The notes below the pieces were generated by a model, which saw only the letters and a program-made list of their open reading frames with translations, was not told the origin of the DNA and did not search any database. Shown here one piece after another: positions 22,401 through 35,800 of a stretch of 64,000 nucleotides of DNA. The position numbers and the translations under genes are program-made. Position 1 is the first letter of the stretch. Each line of letters begins with the position of its first letter. The stretch comes from Syngnathus acus. Lineage: Eukaryota; Chordata; Actinopteri; Syngnathiformes; Syngnathidae. Location: contig NC_051088.1 in NCBI RefSeq assembly GCF_901709675.1, positions 2,050,664 through 2,114,663 of the forward strand, given 5' to 3'.

Positions 22401-25400
22401 GACGGCTACTGAGGAGGATAACTGCTGACTGAAAAGGTTGGACAAAACAGACACATCAGGGACCAAATCACAAGGAATCGGGGAGTCAGGCTTACTGGGA
22501 CCGGTGCGTACAAGGACATCACAAGACAAGCTGACAAAGGGTGTTGCGCTGGCCGCGCTAATATGGCGCTCCCAATGAGCCAGTGCTAGGTGACGGTGAT
22601 AAGGGGGCGTGATCGAGTGGCCGGTGGCGCCCACGCATGACAACATCAAGATAAATATTACATATAAAACGTTTATTGTACTATTTTAAATTATGGAATT
22701 GTGGTGACTCACAAAGGACAGACATGCTCCTTACTCAGTTCAAACGATAATGAAGTCGAAAGGAATTATAGATTTGACAGCGTTGAAAGAGAGTGTTCAT
22801 GGAAAGAACTCCACACAGGAAGGCTGGAGCCGGAGTCGAACCCACAACCTCTGCACTGTGAGGCGGACATGCAAACCAGTGTCTCATCATGCCGCCCTTA
22901 TAATAATTCAGTAATAAGAATTTGGAACCTGTCTTCAGTCACATTCAACACCTGACCGATGTTATCAAATCTTTATCAAACCCTGCACTCTTTGGATAGC
23001 TATCAAAACTGAAATATGACACAGATGACAAATATGACAGATCTTAAAGGCATTACAGATGATCTTTCTGACAGCTCGGAAACCAGAGCCTATTTGTCCA
23101 TTTTTTAATACTGTGCATGCGCAGGTCCCCCCTCCCCAACCTTCCCTTTTGTTTTTAGGAAACGCCTCCACACTCACATGCACGAGCGCCACATTTGAAG
23201 TTGTCAAAATTGTCAAAAACAGGCTTTCTTTTGCAAGAACTTTAATCATCACGACGTTCATCAGCCAATTTCAAGATTCAAGATTCAAGAGTTTTTATTC
23301 GCCATGTTTGAGCGTGCCAAACAAGGAATTTGACTTCGGTAAAACACACCCTCTGTTCAACATTTAGGTGACTAACAACACTCAGGACATGTGAATAATG
23401 GCAAAAACAGTGTAGACAAATTCAAAAAGGTGTGAAGAGCAGGATGTTATTGCACAGTAATGACTCTGAGACTCTATGAGTGGTGTGAGTTCATCAGAGC
23501 AACAGCCTGGGGGAAGAAGCTGTCTCTGTGTCTGCTGGTTTTGGCGTACCGAGCTCTATAACGCCGTCCGGAGGGGAGTAGTTCAAACAGACTGCAACCT
23601 GGGTGAGAAGGGTCTGTAGAGATGTTCCTTGCACGTTTCCTGGTCCTGGACAGGTACAAGTCTTGGATAGATGGGAGGTTGATTCCAATGATCTTTTCTG
23701 CAGTCCTGATTGTCCGTTGCAGTCTGTGCTTGTCTTGTTTGGAGGCTGATCCAAACCAGACAGTGATGGAGGTGCAGAGGACAGACTGGATGATGGCAGT
23801 GTAGAAGGTCTTCAGAAGCTCTCGCGGCAGGTTGAACTTCTTGAGCTGTCTCATGAAGTACAGCCTCTGCAGGGCCTTCTTCCGGACAGAGTCTATGTGG
23901 CCGGTCCATTTCAGGTCCCGAGAGATTGTGGTTCCCAGGAACTTGAAGGTGTCTGTGGAAAGAATAGTATTACTGCGGATAGTGAGGGGTAAAAGTGGTG
24001 AAGGGTCTCGCCTGAAATCCACTGTCATCTCCACGGTCTTGAGCGGGTTCAGCTCCAGATGGTTTTGGCTGCACCAGTGGACCAGCCGCTCCACCTCCTG
24101 TCTGTACGCAGTCTCATCACCGTCCTGGATCAGTCCGATGAGAGTGGTGTCGTCTGCATACTTCAGGAGCTTCACAGGAGAGTCACCTGAGGAGAAATCA
24201 TTGGTGTAGAGAGAGAAGAGCAGTGGGGAGAGGACGCACCCCTGAGGGGCTCCAGTATTGGTGGGCCGGGTGTCAGATGTGATGCCCCCCAGCCTCACAC
24301 GCTGTCTCCTGTTGGTCAGGAAGCTGGTGATCCACTGACAGGTGGAGGCAGGCACCGCAAGCTGGATGAGCTTCTGTTGGAGGATGTCAGGAGCGATGGT
24401 GTTGAACGCCGAGCTGAAGTCCACGAACAGGATCCTGGCGTACGTTCCTGGGGTGTCCAGGTGGTGCAGGATGTGGTGCAGTCCCATGTTGACCGCATCA
24501 TCCACTGACCTGTTTGCCCGGTAGGCAAACTGGAGGGGGTCAAGCAGGGGGCCCGTGACCTCCTTCAGGTGGTTCAGCACTAACCTCTCGAAAGATTTCA
24601 TGACCACAGATGTCAGTGCGACGGGTCTATAGTCATTCAAACCTGTGATGGCGGGCTTCTTGGCCACTGGAACGATGGTGGAGCTCTTGAAGCACGAGGG
24701 CACCTCACACAGCTCCAGAGAACGGTTGAAGATCCGTGCAAAGATGGGCGCCAGCTGCTCAGCGCAGACTTTCAAGCAGGAAGGTGACACGCCGTCTGGG
24801 CCCGGTGCCTTCCTGGTCTTTTGTCTCCGGAACATCTGGCGCACTTCCTCCTCGCGGACCTGGAGTGCGGGCGCGGCCTCTGCAAGAGAGAGAGTGGGTG
24901 ACAACGATGATAGAGGTGTGGACAGAGCAGTCGTGGGGAGAGGTGAGTATGTAGATTGTGCTGCAGGAAGTCCCGTTGTGTGGGAGGACCGATCAAACCT
25001 GCAGTAGAACTTATTTAGCTGGTTAGCAAGCCTTGGGCTCTCCACAGGACGGGGGGTTCGTTTCTTTTAGCCCGTGATACTTTGCAGACCTTTCCACACT
25101 GTTGAGGGATCAGGATTGGCAGAGAGGTGTCTCTTCAGGTTCTCCCCGTAACACCTCCTGGCTTTCCTGACCTCTCGGTTCAGTGTGTTTCTGGTCTGCC
25201 TGAACAGGTCGCGGTCGCCGCTCCTGTAGGCATCCTCCTTGACTTTGCGCAGCCTCCTGAGGTTCGGTGTAAACCAAGGTTTGTCGTTGTTGTACGTGCA
25301 GAAGGTCTTAGTCTGCACACACAGATCCTCACAAAAACTGATGTATGATGTGACAGTGTCAGTGAGTTCATGCAAGTCTGAAGTTGCAGCTTCGAAAGCT

Positions 25401-26798
25401 CCCCAATCGGTGCAGTCAAAGCAGGCTTGGAGGTCCTGCCTTGACTCCACTGTCCACTTCCTCACAGTCCTCACCACAGGCTTAGAAGTTTTTAGTTTCT
25501 GCCTGTAGGCCGGGATCAGATGAACTAGACAGTGGTCCGAGAGTCCTAAAGCTGCACGAGCCGCAGAGTGGTATGCATCCTTGATCACGGTGTAGCAGTG
25601 GTCCAGAGTCTGTGCCCCTCTGGTGGGACACGTTGCGTGCTGTCTGTATCTGGGGAGTTCGTGTGCGAGGTTCGCCCTGTTAAGATCACCCAGAACAATG
25701 ATTAGTGAGTTTGGTAGAAGTTCTCCATGTCTGTTACCTGGTCAGCCAGCATCTGCGTGGCTTCACTCGCACGTGCGTGTGGTGGGATGTAAACAGCCGC
25801 CATGACGATCGAGGAGAACTCCCGTGGTGAATAGAACGGCCGGCACTTTATGAAAAGTGTTTCTAGGAGAGGGCTGCAAAACTCTTTCAACACCGTGACA
25901 TCAGTACACCAACGTCCATTAATGTAGAAACAGAGACCACCTCCCTTTGATTTTCCGGAGAGCTCCGCGCTGCGATCTGCTCGCGTTAGCCTGAACCCGG
26001 CTAGCTCCACGGCGTGGTGGGGGGTTCGTCGCTGAGCCACGTTTCCACAAAGCACAGCCGGGATGGACAGCAGAGGACACAGAAAACACACAAAATAAGA
26101 CATTTCACTCAGAAGTCAAGCAGGGAACGCTACAACAAAGCTAGAGTGTCCAAAATCTGCTAAGTTTTAATCACGTTACACGCGTGCACAGTACTTGGCA
26201 CATTGACATGACCGAGCATGGATATCAACAAGGAAATAAAACACAAAACAGATTGATTGACAAGTTAACTGACAAATGTTGCCACTGTTCACAATGATTG
26301 CTTAAGGTTTTTCTGGTCCCACAGAGTGCATGGTTTATTTATATTAATATCTTGTAAGACGACATATTTAACAGTCTGTCAGTGGTATGTGGGGAGAAAT
26401 TTGAGAAATAGTACAAAATAAAGTCTGAATAAGATCGTCTCTAATACCTTAAAGGAAAATTGAGTCTGTCATCCTGCCAAACGTTGAAGTTATACTGTGA
26501 GTTGCTTTTTGGGTGCAGGCCTGTTTTGTTTTTATTTTCATGTGATAATGGTCAATCATGGCGTGCCACAGTGAAGTGCCATTATGTTGTAATATTTTGT
26601 GTTGTGTTCAGACTTGGAGACTCGTTGGCCAGGAGGCAAAAAGTTGACTCGCTACAAAAAAGCAGAACTGGAGAGGTTTGCACCCTACCTGCGAATGGAT
26701 GGTCTAGTGACGCGACTGAACATCTACAAGGACATGGACTGTGAGCATACACGCAAAGTGCACATGTGATGATGATGCTATCATGTTTGTGTCTAATG

Positions 26799-26880
<82 letters not shown>

Positions 26881-29800
26881 GCAGGTACAGAGGGTGGTGA
26901 CAGTGAAGGAGTGGTACAAGGACAGAAACGACCACCTGAAGGAGCGAGTGTTAGATAAATTGACAGGCATCACCACTGAGCGCTTCACCCCGGGGCGACA
27001 CTTTCACCTTTTGTGTAAGTTCTTACATCTCACATGCACGCAGGCACAAAGGCCTGCATGCACACACACAATGATGTCACATGGCGATCATGTGATCTTT
27101 TACCACTGTGCGACTTCAAGCAGTGACAGACAAGTTTATTCATGTATTTTAGAAGCAAGGCACCCAATTATTACTACAGTAGCATTTTTATAATAATGGT
27201 AATTAAATTTCATTAAATAGTTGCCCTCTCGTCAAATAGTTGGGCATGACAGCAAACAAAACTAACAGTGGAGAACAGTATTCCGATGACTCGTTTTGAG
27301 CATCAGGTGGCCATTATTGTCAGCACTCCTGAGTGGTTTTCATCCTACTTAGCAGTCTGAATCTTTTGTGTTATCCTTGGTTGCTCTTTGCCCCACTGTT
27401 GTATGGTGGGTTCAAATTTGACCCCTGCTGTTTTTAAAGTATTTGCTGCCTTCGGTTGGGAATTGTTTGAATTTATACGATTTTGGTTCGGATTTTATTC
27501 GATTCCGCTTCCTAACAATTCTCAAATACGATACTTAAAGAAAAAAAAAAAAGAGTTATTTTTTGACAAATTGTATGAACTTCTCTGTTAAATAAATTCA
27601 TAAACGTTTTACACTGTGAAGTGTTTGTGAACTGTTTGTAAACTTAAAGCTATTTTAACCAGTATTTTTATGTTTATATTTCTAATATTATTATTCACAA
27701 TCTAAACAAGATCTTAGCAATGTCACAGGAACATGTTTAGATTTCCAATGATTTATAGATAGATATCCGATTTTACACGTAGTAGTGTCTGATGGCATAG
27801 TGCTGAATTGTAGAAGTATCTTTATTCCTTAGCATCACAGGTTCTGTTTTGTTTTGTTTTGTTTTCAAACCAACTTAGAAGGGAATGCAGTGTTTCAGAG
27901 TAAGGCAAGGCAAAGCACGTTTATTTGTATAGCACATTTCAGCAACAAAGCTATTCAAAGTGCTTCACACAAAACATGAAACGCACCAAAGAAAAGAAAA
28001 CATTAAAAGCATCAGGGCACAGTGAAAAAAAACATAAAAAAACAATTGATTAAAATTAAAATCAGTTAAGATCCAAATAAAACAGGAACGGAGTTACAGT
28101 GCAGTTTAAATTAAAATAAAATCAGCAATAGGCAGCAGCAAACAGAAAAGTCTTCAGCTCTGACTTAAAAACATTGAGAGTTGCAGCAGACCTGCATGTC
28201 TCTGGGAGTTTTTTTCCAGATATTTGGAGGATAGAAGCTGAACGCTGCTTCTTCCTGTTTACTTCTGACTCTGAGAACAGAGAGCAGACCTGTGCCAGAC
28301 GATCTGAGAGGTCTGGATGGTTCATAAGGGATCAGCAGGTCAGAAATATACATAGGCCCTAGACCAGGGGTGGGCAAACTTTTTGACTTGCGGGCCGAAT
28401 TGGGTTCTAAATTTTGACCGGGGGGGCCAAACCAGGAGCAGATGGATGTAGTGTTTGTGTGAAGCAATATAAACGACATGTAAAGGTCATTGCATAAAAG
28501 GTTTTGGTCTTTAGTAGGTAGTAAAGCATAGATATTCAAAAAAAGCTTTTTGAAAACAAATGCATTTATTAACAGCATTAAAAAAATATTTCACCAAAAA
28601 ACTGCTATCAGTGATTCTCATTAAATAGGACAATGTTTTTATGAATAACAGTTTCCATCACTTCAGGTCAGATTTAAGAAAAATGTTCATCTTATGAGGC
28701 GAAATCACATCAAACGGCAAACATTCTGATCAAATACATCATCTTGAAGAGTCAGTGAAAGAATACATCTAAATAAAGTAATAAAGAAATCAAAACGGCA
28801 ACAAGGTGACAGATATCTGAAAATTAGAGCAGAGCTTTAACTCTCAAACACCTGGTGACAGAGGTGAGGAAATGGGAAACACTTCCTTAAAGTCGGCCTT
28901 AAGAACATTAAAAGTTAAGATTAGTCGCAAACATGCATCAATGGTGCATCAATGTCCTTGAGCATCCTGCATTGTTTGAAAATGAGAATGGTCGCTAGTT
29001 TCAATCCCTGCTATTTGTACAAAATATATTCAAAATGCATTTTTTTTTACAACAAACTTGATAAACTCCCTTTCATTTCAAAGTCAAAGTCAAAGTCAGC
29101 TTTATTGTCAATCCCTTCATATGTCAAGACACACAAAGAAACCGAAATTCCGTTTCCTCTATCCCACGGTGACGAGACATACAAGTAGACGACACAAAAT
29201 AAAAACAAGAAGGCACAAACAATAAATAATAAATAAAAAATAAAAAATAAATAAAATGAGCGATGAATAAATAATAAACCAATAACCCAATAAATAAGAG
29301 GAGCAAAACTGAGCCAGTGTGCATACAGCAGACAGTAAGCATAGCGCAAAGAACAGGACGCTACGCAGAAAGGGGGAGCGAGTTCAGGATCCTAACAGCC
29401 TGGAGTATGAAGCTGTTGGAGAGTCTGGTGGTGCGGGAGCGCAGGCTCCTGTACCGCCTCCCAGAGGGCAGAAGATCAAACAAATCATTTTCAGTGAGAA
29501 CAGTGTTGTTGGTCTCACTTGTTTTGCTAGTGCATCATAGTCTGGAGTAAAATCTGTTGTGGCAATTCTTAGGATAGAGCCGAGGTGTTGGTCCGTTAAC
29601 CTAGATCTGTGACGGGTTGATGTTGATGTTCGTCACGTCGCATATGTCGAGCGAAATTGTACACTCTTTTTTTAAACACTCGGCACTCAGTGTCCGCCTT
29701 TCTTTTCCTTAAGCCACTCATTTTAATGGAAGGATTCCAGGGGAAGGTTTGTGGGTGGCTTTAGCGTAAAGCTGTATCTGAAAGCTCAGCGCGCGAATTA

Positions 29801-32800
29801 CAACAATGCTGACATCACAGCCCACAATTCGGCACTGATAGAAATAGAGCACAGAGTGCAGCGTGTCTGTACTACTGAGTACATGCACCGAGCTTTCTGA
29901 CACGGCTTCCGGTAATAAATGCGCGGGCGGTTCCCCATCTACTGGGGAAACACAGTCATTGCAGGGAAAATGACCAAAAAAAATGTTTAATAATACAATT
30001 TGTTCAGGGTTGGCAGGCCGGATTAAACGGCCCCGTGGGCCGGATGTGGCCCGTGGGCCATAGTTTGCCCATGTCTGCTCTAGACCAGCAGTCTCCAACC
30101 ACCGGGCACCGGTCACTTGGTACCGAGCCGCCAAGCCGCACAGGAAAAAAAAAAAATTATATTTTTTTATCCACGGTCAAGACGCTCGTCCCGGTCACGT
30201 GACATGTTTCCCCAGTCAAGCCCGCAAAGCTAGCAAAAATGAGTAAGAATTTATTTTGAAAAATCTAAAAAAATTAGCGATTCTCTCCCAATTACATCCG
30301 TCGGTTCAGGTCAAGACGCTCGTCTCGGTCACGTGACATGTCACCTCAGTCGAGCCCGCGAAGCAAGTAAAAATGAGCAAGACAGAGATGTTTGGAAAGC
30401 TTCTTTGGAAAGGCGAAAAAGCCCAATGAGGAGACGGAAGAAGAGTGGGCCATAGTTTGCCCATGTCTGCTCTAGACCAGCAGTCTCCAACCACCGGGCA
30501 CCGGTCACTTGGTACCGAGCCGCCAAGCCGCACAGGAAAAAAAAAAAAAGTATTTTTTTTTATCCACGATCAATTAATTCAGGTCAAGACGCTCGTCCCG
30601 GTCACGTGACATGTTTCCCCAGTCAAGCCCGCAAAGCTAGCAAAAATGAGTAAGAATTTATTTTGAAAGATCTAAAAAAATTTGCGATTCTCTCCCAATT
30701 ACATCCGTCGGTTCAGGTCAAGACGCTCGTCTCGGTCACGTGACATGTCACCTCAGTCGAGCCCGCGAAGCAAGTAAAAATGAGCAAGACAGAGATGTTT
30801 GGAAAGCTTCTTTGGAAAGGCGAAAAAGCCCAATGAGGAGACGGAAGAAGAAGAGACTACGACTTCTAAGAAAAGGAAAGCTGCATTTAAAAGAAAATTT
30901 CTGGAGTCCTACTTAAAATATGGATTCATCGCCACAGGTGACTCTGACGCGCCAAGCCCACTCTGCATAATATGTGGCGACAGGCTAGCTAAGGCAACGA
31001 AGCCTTCAAAACTGCTTCAGCACATGGATACCAAGCATCCTGCATTTAAAGACAAACCTTAACCACTTCGGGTGTCATTGTCTCCGATTACGCCTAGATG
31101 GGACCTGCTCGTTTCTGAGAAACTTTATACTTGTTTTTATGCCAGTCGTATCATTTTATTTCATGGTATTTATATATTTATTATAAATGTATTATTTATT
31201 TATCTAAATACATTATTTATTTATGTAAAGGCCGGTCCGCGAAAATATTTCTGACACGTAACCGGTCCGTGGCGCAAAAAAGGTTGGGGACCACTGCCCT
31301 AGACCATTCAGAGCGTTATAAACCAGTTAAAGTATTTTAAAGTTAATTCTTTGGCAAACAGAAAGCCAGTGTAAGGACCTCAAAACTGGAGTGATATGAT
31401 CTATTTTTTTGGTTTTAGTGAGAACTCGAGCGGCAGCATTTTGAATCAGCTGCAGCTGTCTGATTGACTTTTTAGAAAGGCCTGTAAAAACCCCGTTACA
31501 ATAGTCAAGTCTACTGAAAACAAAAGCATGGACAAGCTTTTCCAAATCTTGCTGAGACATAAGGCCTTTAATCCATGATATGTTCATCAGAGTTATAGTA
31601 GGCTGACTTTGTAATGGTTTTGATGTCCATCCATCCATCCATCCATCCATCCATCTATCTTCTTCCGCTTATCCGGGGTCGGGTCGCAGGGGCAGCAGCT
31701 TTAGGAGGGACTCCCAGACTTCCCTCTCCCCAGCCACTTCATCCAGCTAATCCCGGGGGATCCCAAGGCGTTCCCAGGCCTGCTGAGAGACATAGTCTCT
31801 CCAGCGCGTCCTGGGTCGTCCCCGGGGTCTCCTACCGGTGGGACATGCCCGGAACACCTCCCCAGGGAGGCGTCCAGGAGGCATCCTGATGAGATGCCCG
31901 AGCCACCTCATCTAGCTCCTCTCAACGTGGAGGAGTAGCGACTCTACTCCGAGTTTCTCCCGGATGATCATTTCGGCCGCTTGTATCCAGGATCTCGTTC
32001 TTTCGGTCACGACCCATAGATCGTGACCTTAGGTGAGGGTAGGAGCGTAAATCGACCGGTAAATTGAGAGCTTTGCCTTTTGGCTCAGCTCTCTCTTTAC
32101 CACGACGGACCGGTACATTACTGCCAATGCTGCACCGATCCGCCTGTTGATCTCGCGCTCCATCCTCCCCTCACTCGTGAACAAGACCCCAAGATACTTG
32201 AACTCCTCCACTTGGGGCAGGATCTCATCCCCGATCCAGAGAGGGCATTCCACCCTTTTCCGACCGAGGACCATGGACTCGGATTTGGAGGTGCTGATCC
32301 TCATCCCGACCGCTTCACACTCGGCTGCGAACCACTCCAGTGAGAGCTGGAGATCACGGCCTGAAGAAGCCAACAGCACCACGTCGTCTGCAGAAAGCAG
32401 AGACGCGATGCTGAGGTCCCCAAACCGGACCCCCTCAACGCCTCGGCTGCGCCTAAAAATTCTGTCCATAAAAATTATGAACAGAATCGGTGACAAAGGG
32501 AAGCCTTGGCGGAGTCCAACCCTCACTGGGAACGAATCCGACTTATTGCCGGAAATGCGGACCAAACTCTGGCATCAATGATACAGGGACCGAACCACCC
32601 TTATCAGTTGGCTCGGCTCCTTGTACTCCCAAAGCACCCTCCACAGAACCTCCCGAGGGACACGGTCGAACGCCTTCTCCAAGTCCACAAAACACATATG
32701 GACTGGTTGGGCGAACTCCCATGCACCCTCGAGGATCCTGCCGAGGGTCTAGAACTGGTCCACTGTTCCACGGCCAGGACGAAAGCCACACTGCTCCTCC

Positions 32801-35800
32801 TGAATCCGAGGTTCGACCTCCCGACGGACCCTCCTCTCCAGCACCCCTGAATAGACCTTACCAGGGAGGCTGAGGAGTGTGATTCCCTTGTAATTGGAAC
32901 ACACCCTCCGGTCCCCCTTCTTAAAGAGGGGAACCACCACCCCAGTCTGCCAATCCAGAGGCACTGTCCCCGATGTCCACGCAATGTTGTAGAGGCGTGT
33001 CAGCCATGACAGCCCGACAACATCCAGAGCCTTTAAGCCGGGCAGATCTTATCCACCCCCGGGGCCTTGCCACCGAGGAGATTTTTAACTACCTCAGTGA
33101 CTAGGACCCCAGAGATTGGAGAGTCCGCCTCAGAGTCTCCAGGCGCTGCTTCCACAATGGAGGGCATGTAGGTGGAATTGAGGAGGTCTTCGAAGTATTC
33201 TCCCCACCGACTCACGACGTCCCGAGTCGAGGTCAGCAGCACGCCATCCCCACTGTAAACAGTGTTGACGTTGCACTGCTTCCCCCTCCTGAGACACCGG
33301 ATGGTGGACCAGAATTTCCTCGAAGCCGTCCTGAAGTCATTCTCCATGGCCTCGCCAAACTCCTCCCACGCCCGAGTTTTTGCCTCAGCAACCGCCGAAG
33401 CCGCGTTCCGCTTGGCCATCCGGTACCTGTCAGCTGCCACCGGAGTACCGCAGGCCAAAACGGCCCGATTGGACTCCTTCTTCAGCTTGACGGCATCCCT
33501 TACCACCGCTGTCCACCAGCGGATTCGGGGATTTCCGCCACGACAGGCACCAGCGACCGTACGGCCACAGCTCCGGTCGGCCGCCTCAACAATGGAGGCG
33601 CGGAACATGATCCACTCTGACTCAATGTCCCCCGCCTCCATGGGACGTGGGAAAAGCCGGAGGTGGGAGTTGAAGCTCTTCCTGACAGGGGTTTCTGCCA
33701 GACGTTCCCAGCAGACCCTCACAGAGCGTTTGGGTCTGCCAGGTCGGACCGGCATCTTGCCCCACCATCGGAACCAACCCACCACCAGGTGGTGATCAGT
33801 TGACAGCTCCGCCCCTCTCCAAAACATGCGGCCGCAAATCCGATGACACGACTACAAAGTCGATCATCGAACTGCGGCCTAGGGTGTCCTGGTGCCAAGT
33901 GCACACATGGACACCCTTATGTTTGAACATGGTGTTCATTATAGAAAATCCGTGTCGAGCACAGAAGTCCAATAATAGAACACCGCTCGGGTTCAGCTCG
34001 GGGGGGCCGTTCCTCCCAATCACGCCCTTCCAGGTCTCACTGTCATTGCCCACGTGAGCATTGAAGTCACCCAGTAGAACAATGGAGTCCCCAGAAGGAG
34101 CACTCTCCAGCACTTCCTCCAGGGACCCCAAGAAGGGTGGGTACTCTGAGCCGCTGTTTGGTGCATAGACACAAACAACAGTCAGGACCTGTCCCCCCAC
34201 CCGAAGGCGGAGAGAGGCTACCCTCTCGTTCACCGGGGTGAACCCCAATGTGCAGGCGCCCAGCCGGGGGGCAATAAGTATACCCACACCTGCTCGACGC
34301 CTCTCACCGTGGGCAACTCCAGAGTGGAAGAGAGTCCAGCCCCTCTCGAGAGGGCTAGTACCGGAATTCAAACTGTGTGTGGAGGCAAGTGGGTCCGTCT
34401 CTGGATGGGTGGTGATGGGAAAATGACTCCTCAGGACACAGGCATCTTAGTTAGAAAAATATTTTATTCCTGCTCATACTGATGTCTCCTCGTGACTTTG
34501 CGTTCGCACGCCTCTGTCTGCGCGAGCATCCTTCCTCGAGTCTCTCCCTTCTGCCCCGCGACCCTCTCTTTTTTGGGTCCGGCTTGAATATCCAAATTAA
34601 CTGCTCGCAAATGCCTGTGTGGGCTCTGTTCCCCTTAAGGCGAATGGTCACAATGGTTACTCTTTCTGTAACACTTAACAGATTTTTGTTGGTGGTGTGC
34701 CTCGAGATTTTTACCAATGAAAAGGTGTGCCGTGAATGAAAAAAGGTTGGGAAATACCGTAATAATGAACCTTTTCATATCGACCCAAATTAGTTTTGCT
34801 TATCAAGTATGGAACAAGAAAAGCTTAATTTTGTTCAATATATAACTAAATATTGCACACATGCAAAATTGAATTTCAAATAAAAAACATCCATTTCTTA
34901 ATCAAAATTTAAATAAAAACCATGTGCAGCCTTCTGAGTGAAACTTCAACAGTAACATTCTCCCAAAGGCTAATAATATATTCAAAAATAAAATAACAAT
35001 AATAAACTAACAAATAACATTCCTCTGTCAAAGTGCAGACATTCAAGTCCATACCTTGGAGTAGCAAGAAAAAGTGCATAAAGAAAACCTTATTTATAGG
35101 TCAGTTTGCTACACACTGATCTACTCCGATGTGTCCAAGCCAGATACCTGGCATCTCTTCTTAGAGATGTTAGTTCATCAATGTCTGGGCTCAGGCTCAG
35201 AGCTGAGGAAATCCTCAGGATTGGACAAAGTTTCTCATCAGTCAGACGTCTCCTCTGAGATGTTTTGGTCATCTTCATTGAAGAGAATAGTTGCTCACAT
35301 ACAGTAGATAGTAAGTGCTGCCAAACATGGAGAGCATCGGAGCAGCTTGAGTGCAGAGGTGAGGCATCGTGTCAGGGATGAAATGTGGAAACTGTGCGGC
35401 GCCCACAGCATCATACTTGGACTTAAGTGTGTCACTACACTGGAGTTCAATCAGCTCAATTTGGAGGTTGGTTGGTGCGTTTTCCACGTCAACTGCAAAC
35501 AAATTACTGAGCAGTTCAAACCAACATTTTTGGCCATCAAAGTCAGCAAATCGCCGAGTAAACTCATCACCAAGTATGCGGAGTTTTTGAGCAAACTCTT
35601 GACTGGGGAACGCGGTGGTAGAAATCTGCATTTTCAGGGTTTGGCAGCAGGAAAAATGTCCCAGGTTTCCTTGCAGCATCTGATTCTTTCACAGGCACAG
35701 TTTGGTTCTGAAAGCCTTCACTGCAGCGTACATGTCTGTGATGATAAGCCCTCGACCCTGAAGCTGCAGGTTCAGCGCATTGAGATAGCTCGTGATGTCC

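Noticed and set aside
24645-25007. + strand ORFs of 90-125 codons at 23.8-25.5 kb
   Set aside because: They are antisense to the LINE ORF2, whose motifs are unmistakable.
30799-31062. Domesticated ZBED-type host gene
   Set aside because: It lies within intact hAT ends and target duplications and lacks the catalytic part: a deletion derivative.
35074-35307. + strand ORFs in 35-37 kb as genes
   Set aside because: They are antisense shadows of the hAT transposase on the - strand.
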